Below the pieces are notes generated by a model, which ran no database searches, was not told where the DNA came from, and worked only from the letters and a program-made list of their open reading frames with translations. Shown here piece after piece: positions 1-4,533 of a DNA stretch of 5,556 nt (the stretch's first letter is position 1; each line of letters opens with the position of its first letter). The position numbers and the translations under genes were made by a program. Source of the DNA: an uncultured Microcaldota archaeon (GTDB lineage Archaea > Micrarchaeota > Micrarchaeia > Micrarchaeales > Micrarchaeaceae); contig CAIOIN010000007.1 in NCBI GenBank assembly GCA_903858385.1, forward strand, positions 1 to 5,556. The letters run 5' to 3'.

Positions 1-368
1 TCCTCTGATTTTTCGCCGGCGACCTCATCCGTTTCGCCGTAGGCTTCGTACTCGCTGAGATAGCCGTATTGATTGCTGTCTTTTGGCACTGCAAGACCTA
101 CGCTTGCGGCCATGAGCCTGTTCTGCTCGTTGGTCTCTATTCTCGCGAGCACAAGGAACGTCACCGCGCCGGGCTGCAGAAGAGCTATGCCATCCTCCTT
201 CTTTATTATCTCGCAGTTCGGGGGTATGATGCTCGAAACGTGCACAAGATTCTCTTTCTGAATTCCTGCGTCACGCAGCGCGTCTTCGAACGCGCCCAAC
301 TTTGCCTTCGAATGTCCAACACCTTTCGTGAAGAACATCTTCTTCGCTACCAAATGCTCTATGGCCAT
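1..368 (-). CDS. pdaD: Pyruvoyl-dependent arginine decarboxylase (PvlArgDC), N-terminal part, cut by window edge
   Basis: The enzyme decarboxylates arginine to agmatine, the first step of archaeal polyamine synthesis, using a pyruvoyl group made by self-cleavage. Reading from the ATG at 368 gives 122 complete codons before the edge. The protein matches the family in order: MFFTKGVG near residue 11, FEDALRDAGI at 27-36, NLVHVSSIIPP at 40-50, LLQPGAVTF at 63-71, TNEQNRLMAASVGLAVPKD at 79-97 and YGYLSEYEAYGET at 101-113. By comparison with the Methanocaldococcus jannaschii enzyme as I remember it, cleavage should fall between Ser45 and Ser46 (Ser52/Ser53 there). Asn40 and Glu106 correspond to its active-site Asn47 and Glu109. 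All the key residues present in this part are intact. The C-terminal portion, roughly 40-60 residues, lies outside the window. The spacing of motifs resembles the longer bacterial/archaeal form more than the compact methanococcal one. The gene is divergent from the DUF59 gene across a 261-bp AT-rich gap. Met11 is an alternative start but would remove only a variable tail. Confidence 0.93.
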   Translation of the reverse strand, partial: MAIEHLVAKKMFFTKGVGHSKAKLGAFEDALRDAGIQKENLVHVSSIIPPNCEIIKKEDGIALLQPGAVTFLVLARIETNEQNRLMAASVGLAVPKDSNQYGYLSEYEAYGETDEVAGEKSE

Positions 369-389
369 TTATAACACTTTTAAAGTAGA

Positions 390-399
390 TACTAAATAG
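390..399 (-). promoter_or_regulatory. Possible TATA box for pdaD
   Basis: On the minus strand this reads CTATTTAGTA and is centred about 27 bp before the pdaD ATG, the spacing expected for a leaderless archaeal transcript. A second AT-rich word, CTTTAAAAG at 385-377 on the minus strand, lies only about 13 bp before the ATG. It would suit a start at Met11 better. The choice between them cannot be made from sequence alone. Confidence 0.35.
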
Positions 400-519
400 A
401 ACGAGTAAGTCATTTTCTGTCACTAGGCCTTCTGGTCGTACGCTTTGAACATCCGTAAATCATCTGTTATGTGATTATTATTAGCATACAATAAGCTTAA
501 AGAGTTAATCCTACGGCAT

Positions 520-550
520 GTATAATTCAGTTCACAGTAGTATAATTTAG
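520..550. repeat. Direct repeat of an 11-bp TATA-like word, 20 bp apart
   Basis: GTATAATTCAG at 520-530 and GTATAATTTAG at 540-550 differ at one base, and their starts are exactly 20 bp apart, about two helical turns. A third partial copy, GTATAATA, lies at 623-630 and overlaps the start of the DUF59 gene. They sit in the divergent pdaD/DUF59 intergenic region (369-629), which is clearly richer in A and T than the flanking genes. The copies could be promoter elements or sites for a regulator that binds one face of the helix. In AT-rich DNA chance similarity is also possible. I saw no tRNA or strong RNA fold in this gap. Confidence 0.45.
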
Positions 551-629
551 TGCGCATTTTTGGCCGCGCTTTGACGGAAAAACGGCTTTTTAGGAACAAT
601 TAAGAATTTTCGTTGCTCTGTGGTATAAT

Positions 630-923
630 ATGGTGAACGTGAAGGATGTCGTGGACGTGCTGCGCGAGTGCAAGGACCCGGAACTGGGCGCCAGCATAAT
701 CGACATAGGCCTTGTCTATGAGGTCGGTGTGAAGAAGGGGCATGATGTCGAGGTGAAAATGACCATGACCTCGCCGATGTGCCCGCTCACGAGCATGATA
801 ATGGCGGACGCGAAACTGAGATTGGATGCGCTGCCAGGAGTTAAGAATGTGTATCTTGTCCTCGTCTGGGATCCGCCGTGGAACCCCGGCATGATGAGCG
901 AAGAGCTCAGATTCAAGACATAG
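630..923 (+). CDS. DUF59 / MIP18-family protein (SufT/PaaD-like Fe-S assembly factor)
   Basis: This 97-residue protein is a complete single-domain member of the DUF59 (MIP18) family. Relatives include SufT, the PaaD subunit and eukaryotic MIP18/CIAO2, which help mature Fe-S proteins. The family marks are all present: the N-terminal helix leading to DPELGASIIDIGLVYEV at 16-32, the core strand followed by MTSPMCPLTS at 46-55 with the conserved Cys51, and the C-terminal WDPPWNPGMMSEE at 80-92. Length is normal for the stand-alone form. There is no Mrp/Nbp35-type ATPase partner next to it here, so the particular target is unknown. The ATG at 630 keeps the whole first helix. A TATA-like GTATAATA overlaps this ATG and would fit a leaderless start at the GTG at 651, but that would cut into the helix, so 630 is preferred. 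The stop is one base from the convergent ndk stop. Confidence 0.92.
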   Translation: MVNVKDVVDVLRECKDPELGASIIDIGLVYEVGVKKGHDVEVKMTMTSPMCPLTSMIMADAKLRLDALPGVKNVYLVLVWDPPWNPGMMSEELRFKT

Positions 924-924
924 G

Positions 925-1467
925 TCAGAAGAAGTACTTCTCGAAGTACCCTATCTCTACCGGCGCCCTCTCTGCATCAGAGGCGTGGACGAGGTTCCTG
1001 CACGCCCTTCGCTCCATGTTGCCCATGTATATTGAATCCTTTGAGAAGTCTCCGCGTATGGTGCCCTTGTCCGCTATCGCCGGATCCGTCTTGCCTATGA
1101 GCGCCCTGGCCCTGTTGGCTGCATCCTCGCCCTCGAGTATGCAGGCTATGACCTCGGTCGATGAAGCGTACTTCCGGTTCCATTCGTTGAGCTGCTTTCC
1201 TATCTCGAACGGATCCGTGGTGTTGAACAGCTTCGTTACCATCTCCATGCCCCCTTTCTGCGACATGGCCGTGAGCGTCTTGTTGCCCATGCCCGTCAAT
1301 TGCTCTTTCGAATCAGGATAAAGCAGCAGCGCCAGCTCCTTCGAGATCAGGTTCTTCTTCATCCTCACGATCTTGAAGCCGGCTTCCTCGAATCTCGCTA
1401 TTATCTTTCCGACCAGCTTGCCTTCTATCGCGTCAGGTTTCAGGAATATCAATTCTTTGCTTTGCAT
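925..1467 (-). CDS. ndk: Nucleoside diphosphate kinase, long archaeal form
   Basis: The enzyme moves the gamma phosphate of ATP to other NDPs through a phosphohistidine, keeping NTP and dNTP pools balanced in the cytoplasm. The 180-residue product has LKPDAIEGKLVGKIIARFE at 9-27 (Lys10 contacts phosphate), the Tyr at 50 expected near the active site, LEGEDAANRARALIGKTDPA at 111-130, GTIRGDF at 135-141 and NLVHASDAE at 158-166, with His161 as the catalytic histidine. It is about 30 residues longer than the common form. The extra segment lies between LYPDS at 49-53 and SSTEVIACILEG at 102-113 and includes DPFEIGKQLNEWNRKY at 85-100. Similar inserts are known in some archaeal NDKs, so this is a family variant, not a fusion. 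The second serine of the usual HGSDS motif is Ala165. In many archaea ndk lies directly before infB, but here it points the other way with two genes between. Confidence 0.96.
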   Translation of the reverse strand: MQSKELIFLKPDAIEGKLVGKIIARFEEAGFKIVRMKKNLISKELALLLYPDSKEQLTGMGNKTLTAMSQKGGMEMVTKLFNTTDPFEIGKQLNEWNRKYASSTEVIACILEGEDAANRARALIGKTDPAIADKGTIRGDFSKDSIYMGNMERRACRNLVHASDAERAPVEIGYFEKYFF

Positions 1468-1504
1468 AAGCTCACTTTCTATTTTAGAAGATTGTCGCGC
1501 ACTA

Positions 1505-1513
1505 CTTTAAAAG
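1505..1513 (-). promoter_or_regulatory. Probable TATA box for ndk, nearly palindromic
   Basis: On the minus strand the word is CTTTTAAAG, centred about 42 bp before the ndk ATG. That predicts a transcript start near 1483 and a leader of about 16 bases. The leader holds a GTGA (1475-1472 on the minus strand) a few bases before the ATG, a weak match to the anti-Shine-Dalgarno end of 16S rRNA. Because the word is close to symmetric it could also serve the divergent pyrophosphatase gene, but a better placed box for that gene exists at 1526-1535. Confidence 0.5.
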
Positions 1514-1525
1514 CCTTGCTGGAAC

Positions 1526-1535
1526 TCTATTATAC
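1526..1535 (+). promoter_or_regulatory. Probable TATA box deciding the GTG start of the NTP pyrophosphatase
   Basis: TCTATTATAC is centred about 28 bp before the GTG at 1559, which is the spacing of a leaderless archaeal promoter. It would leave the upstream in-frame TTG at 1541 outside the transcript. This agrees with the family N-terminus and supports the shorter protein. Confidence 0.5.
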
Positions 1536-1558
1536 CGGCATTGGCTGCGGGTCATCTT

Positions 1559-2107
1559 GTGAAGGTATATTTTGTCACATCGAACAAGAACAAGTTCAGG
1601 GAGGTCGAGCGCATGCTTGATTCGGAACTCGTTATGGAACCTCTTGAGATACCCGAGGTACAGGCATTGGAGGTAAAGGAAGTTGTGACAGAAAAGGCGA
1701 GAAAGGCTTATGAGATAGTGAAGAAGCCGCTAATCGTCGAGGATACCGGCCTTTACATCAGCGCGCTAAACGGATTCCCCGGCGCGCTGGCGAAGTGGAT
1801 GTTCGGCAGCATGGAAAATGAAGGAGTTTGCAAAATGCTTGACTGCTACAAGGATAGGAGCGCATACGCCGAGACCTGCATATGCTTCAACGACGGGAAG
1901 AGATGCAGGGTCTTTTCAGGTAGGGTCTACGGCACGATAGCCAGGCACCCGCGCGGCGGCGGCGGATTTGGCTGGGACCGCATCTTCCAGCCCAAAGGCC
2001 ACTCGAAGACGTTTGGTGAGATGGGCATGGATAAGAAGAACAGCATGTCGATGAGAGCCGAGGCGGTGCTGAAGCTCAAACGCGCCCTGGACTCCGATAG
2101 GATATAA
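1559..2107 (+). CDS. Ham1/RdgB/ITPA-type non-canonical purine NTP pyrophosphatase
   Basis: This house-cleaning enzyme hydrolyses ITP, dITP and XTP to the monophosphate and pyrophosphate, keeping deaminated purines out of DNA and RNA. From the GTG at 1559 the product is 182 residues, normal for the family, and begins MKVYFVTSNKNKFREVE, the nucleotide-binding T-x-N-x-x-K-x-x-E motif. VEDTGLYISALNGFPGALAKW at 60-80 carries the conserved acidic metal-site region. GGGGFGWDRIFQPKG at 133-147 is the base-binding loop and resembles the human ITPA version (FGWD) more than the bacterial FGYD. KNSMSMR follows at 160-166, where the family usually has a Ser-His-Arg that contacts the purine. Here the His is Met165, and I checked the codon (ATG). 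An in-frame TTG at 1541 would add six residues but does not fit the family start. It is divergent from ndk across 91 bp, and its end lies 9 bp from the convergent orphan gene. Confidence 0.93.
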   Translation: MKVYFVTSNKNKFREVERMLDSELVMEPLEIPEVQALEVKEVVTEKARKAYEIVKKPLIVEDTGLYISALNGFPGALAKWMFGSMENEGVCKMLDCYKDRSAYAETCICFNDGKRCRVFSGRVYGTIARHPRGGGGFGWDRIFQPKGHSKTFGEMGMDKKNSMSMRAEAVLKLKRALDSDRI

Positions 2108-2116
2108 AGAACAGCT

Positions 2117-2536
2117 CTATCCTCTTGCCACAATGCCGTCAGGCGAATCTTGTTTGCCCCTGACTTCCGGCGCTTGGCTTTTCCATAGACTGGATATCAT
2201 GGATCCGAGGGACATGGATAATCTAGGTATTATGACATCTTTGATTTCCGGCTCTTCAGAGGTATGATGCACATGCCTCAGGTATTTGTCCGCGGCATCA
2301 AGCGTCGAGATGCACTGCCGCGTTTTGTTATTCATGTTGTAGTGTTGTGCGACGCGCAGATATCCCTTTAGATGCAGTATGGTTAGAGGGCTCTCGGTAG
2401 GCGCAGAAAGGTGATTTGTAGAGTTAAACTGCTTTATTTTGTCTGAAAGATCTATGACATTGCGCAGCGCGACAATGCGCTCCGTGGTGCCCGCGTACGA
2501 AGGTCCTTTCATATCTGCAAGCGTGGTGGTCGTCAT
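2117..2536 (-). CDS. Unrecognised protein of 139 residues
   Basis: I do not recognise the family. The product starts with a threonine-rich tail (MTTTTLADM) and then appears mostly helical. Predicted amphipathic stretches are at about 19-37 (ERIVALRNVIDLSDKIKQF), 50-66 and 70-91 (a Cys75/Leu79/Leu86 face ending in HVHH at 88-91), with a further helix at about 102-118. The tail from about 120 is polar and likely disordered. There is no signal peptide, clear membrane segment or Cys metal motif. Three things support a real gene: a strong TATA box in the right place on the minus strand, a sensible codon mix that includes the ATA and GCG codons used by its neighbours, and tight convergent packing with the pyrophosphatase gene. 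Codon choice is somewhat less biased than in infB, in keeping with a weakly expressed or lineage-specific gene. The 50-91 region loosely resembles a helical-hairpin repeat, but too weakly to call. Confidence 0.62.
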   Translation of the reverse strand: MTTTTLADMKGPSYAGTTERIVALRNVIDLSDKIKQFNSTNHLSAPTESPLTILHLKGYLRVAQHYNMNNKTRQCISTLDAADKYLRHVHHTSEEPEIKDVIIPRLSMSLGSMISSLWKSQAPEVRGKQDSPDGIVARG

Positions 2537-2574
2537 TTTCCCACTTTATCTTGCTATACCCAAACGCCTATGTG

Positions 2575-2585
2575 CTATTTATAAG
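2575..2585 (-). promoter_or_regulatory. TATA box for the 2117-2536 gene
   Basis: The minus strand reads CTTATAAATAG, very close to the archaeal TATA consensus and the best example in the window. Its centre is about 44 bp before the ATG at 2536, predicting a start near 2554 and an 18-base leader. A weaker GGTATAGC at 2560-2553 on the minus strand is too near the ATG to act alone. The region 2537-2674 must also hold the promoter of infB, which runs the other way. Confidence 0.6.
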
Positions 2586-2620
2586 TTCCGTCCAACTACG
2601 TCGCCCCATTCAGAAAGCAA

Positions 2621-2645
2621 TATAATTGTTCGAGTGCATATATTC
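2621..2645 (+). promoter_or_regulatory. Candidate TATA boxes for infB
   Basis: TATAATTG at 2621-2628 and CATATATTC at 2637-2645 are two AT-rich candidates. They predict starts near 2650 and 2667, that is, leaders of about 25 or 8 bases before the GTG at 2675. If the nearer box is used, the in-frame TTG at 2660 would lie outside the mRNA. I cannot choose between the two boxes. Confidence 0.35.
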
Positions 2646-2674
2646 TACGCTTAATCCTTTTGCGGCGGATAGGG

Positions 2675-4444
2675 GTGTTTGTCCTGATAAGGCAACCAAT
2701 AATTTGTGTGATGGGTCATGTCGACCATGGCAAGACTTCCCTACTGGACAAGATAAGGAGTTCTACAATTGCGGCGAAGGAAGCGGGAGGCATAACGCAG
2801 CACATACGTGCCAGCGAAGTGCCGATTGACGCGATAGATAATATATGTGGTCCTCTGTTGAGGGCGTCTAACATAAAGATAACTATACCCGGACTGCTTT
2901 TCATAGACACGCCGGGGCATGAAGCGTTTACAAATCTGAGAAGACGAGGAAGCAGCGTCGCGGATATAGCGATACTCGTGGTCGACGTGACCAAAGGCTT
3001 CGAACCGCAGACCATAGAGGCGATAAACATACTCAAGGAGTACAAAACCCCTTTCATAGTCGCGGCGAACAAGGTCGACCTGATAACCGGATGGCGCGAC
3101 TCGAAACTGAACAGCCTGCTTGCATCGCTGAAGAAGCAGAACGAAGGTGTCGTCGCTGAGCTTGACAACCGCATCTACGGGATGATAGGCAAGCTTAGTG
3201 AGTTCGGGCTCAACAGCGAGCGCTTCGACCGCATAAAGGACTTCCAGAAGGAGATAGCGATAGTGCCGATAAGCGCGAAGACTGGCGAGGGCATTGCAGA
3301 GTTGCTCGTGGTTGCGACTGGGCTTGCGCAGAAATATCTCGAGATGAAGCTTAATATCGAGATAAAAGGCCCTGGCAAGGGCAGCATATTGGAGAAGAAT
3401 GAGATCAGAGGGCTGGGCACAACTATAGACGTGATACTTTACGATGGAACGCTGAAGGTCAACGACACGATAGCCTTCGCCACCAGCAATTCGGTCGCTA
3501 CAGCGAAGATAAAGGCGCTGCTCAAGCCGAAGCCGATGCACCAGGTTGGCGATTCTGCAAGCAAGTTCAACTACGTCGAAAGCGTCAGTGCCGCAAGCGG
3601 CATAAAGATAAGCGGCAACGGCCTCGACGACGCGATGCCGGGCTCGCCGGTGATACAGGTGACCGGCGACGACTATGCGAACGAGATAAAGGCGGAGATG
3701 GGTGAGGTCTTCAAGACCGACAGCAGGGGCTTGATACTGAAAGCGGATTCGATAGGCAGCCTTGAGGCCATCTCGAAGCTCATGAGCACCGCGGGATTCG
3801 GCATCAGCAAGAAGGGCATAGGAAAGGTGACGAAAAGGGACGTGACGGACGCCTTCTCGATGTACGCGACAGATCCGCTGAGCGCGGTGATACTCGCATT
3901 CAACGTCGGAGTAGAAGACGACGCGCAAGAGGCATCGCAAGCGAGCGGCGTCAAGATCATAAGCAGCGACATAATCTACAAGCTCATAGACGATTACAAG
4001 GCCTTCACCGATGAGAAGAAGAAGAGCGCGGCACAGAAGATAGAGGATAGGATAGTGCTTCCGGGTGAGATAGAGGTTCTTCCTAACTCGTGCTTCCGGG
4101 TCTCGCACCCCGCAGTCTTCGGGGTTTCGGTGGTGGCAGGGAGGATCGTGCCCGGTTACCAGCTGATCAGCAACACCGGAGAGGTTATAGGCAAGATAAA
4201 GGAGATGCAGAGCGAGAAAGAGACATTGAAGGAAGCGAAGAAGGGCGAGCACCTGGCGATATCGATGAGCGAGCCCACCTTCGGCAGGCAGGTCCGCGAA
4301 GGTCAGATACTTTACACGAACGTGGGCGACGAGGATTTCAGCCTGCTGTTAAAGGAGTTCGCTTACCTGATAAGCGAAGACGAAGCGAAGCTGTTGGAGA
4401 AGATAATGCAGATAAAGCAGAATGCGAGGTACAAAAAGGTCTGA
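2675..4444 (+). CDS. infB: Archaeal translation initiation factor aIF5B (IF2 homologue)
   Basis: This GTPase promotes joining of the ribosomal subunits and helps place initiator tRNA. From the GTG at 2675 the protein is 589 residues, the normal archaeal size with no long N-terminal extension. The start MFVLIRQPIICV matches the family's IRQPI opening. A TTG at 2660 would add five residues and lies nearer the candidate TATA boxes. All GTPase motifs are present: GHVDHGKT at 14-21, GGITQHI at 38-44, DTPGHE at 78-83 with the catalytic-type His82, NKVD at 132-135 and SAKTGEG at about 200-206. Domain II follows with GKGSILEKNEIRGLGTT and a YDGTLKVND loop, then domain III (ILKADSIGSLEAI) and domain IV (VLPNSCFRVSHPAVFGV, then SEPTFGRQVREGQILY). 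No intein, frameshift or missing motif is seen. It is divergent from the orphan gene and lies 85 bp before the synthetase. Confidence 0.97.
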   Translation: MFVLIRQPIICVMGHVDHGKTSLLDKIRSSTIAAKEAGGITQHIRASEVPIDAIDNICGPLLRASNIKITIPGLLFIDTPGHEAFTNLRRRGSSVADIAILVVDVTKGFEPQTIEAINILKEYKTPFIVAANKVDLITGWRDSKLNSLLASLKKQNEGVVAELDNRIYGMIGKLSEFGLNSERFDRIKDFQKEIAIVPISAKTGEGIAELLVVATGLAQKYLEMKLNIEIKGPGKGSILEKNEIRGLGTTIDVILYDGTLKVNDTIAFATSNSVATAKIKALLKPKPMHQVGDSASKFNYVESVSAASGIKISGNGLDDAMPGSPVIQVTGDDYANEIKAEMGEVFKTDSRGLILKADSIGSLEAISKLMSTAGFGISKKGIGKVTKRDVTDAFSMYATDPLSAVILAFNVGVEDDAQEASQASGVKIISSDIIYKLIDDYKAFTDEKKKSAAQKIEDRIVLPGEIEVLPNSCFRVSHPAVFGVSVVAGRIVPGYQLISNTGEVIGKIKEMQSEKETLKEAKKGEHLAISMSEPTFGRQVREGQILYTNVGDEDFSLLLKEFAYLISEDEAKLLEKIMQIKQNARYKKV

Positions 4445-4471
4445 CAAAGATTTTAATTTGGTAAATCTTTG
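4445..4471. promoter_or_regulatory. Perfect 9-bp inverted repeat overlapping a TATA-like word
   Basis: CAAAGATTT at 4445-4453 and AAATCTTTG at 4463-4471 are exact inverted copies separated by nine bases, starting at the base after the infB stop. The dyad encloses TTTTAATT (4452-4459), which lies about 25 bp before the ATG of a small leader ORF at 4480. This could be an operator laid over a promoter for the synthetase, or an RNA hairpin at the end of the infB transcript. The stem is AT-rich and has no T-run after it, so a bacterial-type terminator is unlikely. Confidence 0.5.
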
Positions 4472-4479
4472 CAGCAGGC

Positions 4480-4533
4480 ATGAATTTAGACCTTCGGCAT
4501 CATCACTTTTATAATAATTGGGTGCAGACATGA
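4480..4533 (+). CDS. Possible 17-residue leader ORF coupled to the synthetase
   Basis: An ORF of 17 codons, MNLDLRHHHFYNNWVQT, runs from the ATG at 4480 to a TGA at 4531-4533. That stop overlaps the start codon of the S-adenosylmethionine synthetase in the classic ATGA arrangement (ATG at 4530, TGA at 4531), which allows translational coupling. The TATA-like TTTTAATT inside the upstream dyad is about 25 bp from this ATG, as for a leaderless transcript. Against it, the ORF is very short, its sequence resembles nothing I know, and an overlap with a start can occur by chance. Three successive His codons may also be chance. Function, if any, would be regulatory. Confidence 0.27.
   Translation: MNLDLRHHHFYNNWVQT
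4507..4516 (+). promoter_or_regulatory. AT-rich TATA-like word just before the synthetase, badly spaced
   Basis: TTTTATAATA looks like a TATA box, but its centre is only about 19 bp before the ATG at 4530. A start 25-27 bp downstream would fall inside the gene, and there is no later in-frame start among the first conserved residues. It may be chance AT-rich DNA or have unusual spacing. The word at 4452-4459 is placed better. Confidence 0.3.

Noticed and set aside
69..374. Two overlapping plus-strand frames (69-374 and 73-261)
   Set aside because: They lie opposite pdaD, whose protein matches its family along the whole visible length. The plus-strand products resemble nothing.
423..557. A 44-codon minus-strand frame in the pdaD/DUF59 gap, as a definite gene
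   Set aside because: Short, AT-rich, no family match and no well-placed promoter seen. Kept only as a low-interest finding.
581..593. A-run and T-run around CGGC as a hairpin terminator
   Set aside because: The stem would be only about five A-T pairs and lies before, not after, a gene on the plus strand.
878..1321. Plus-strand frame of 147 codons overlapping the DUF59 end and ndk
   Set aside because: It is antisense to ndk, which carries all catalytic motifs.
1541..1558. TTG at 1541 as the start of the NTP pyrophosphatase
   Set aside because: It adds six residues before the universal family start, and the TATA word at 1526-1535 would place the transcript start after it.
2741..4252. A 503-codon open frame on the minus strand, opposite infB
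   Set aside because: It is fully antisense to a clear aIF5B gene. The frame stays open because of the codon bias of infB. Its product is rich in Leu, Arg, Tyr and His with no recognisable domain.
4090..4464. Plus-strand frame of 124 codons inside the end of infB
   Set aside because: It is another frame of the domain IV coding region, with an Arg/Gly-rich product typical of an out-of-frame reading.
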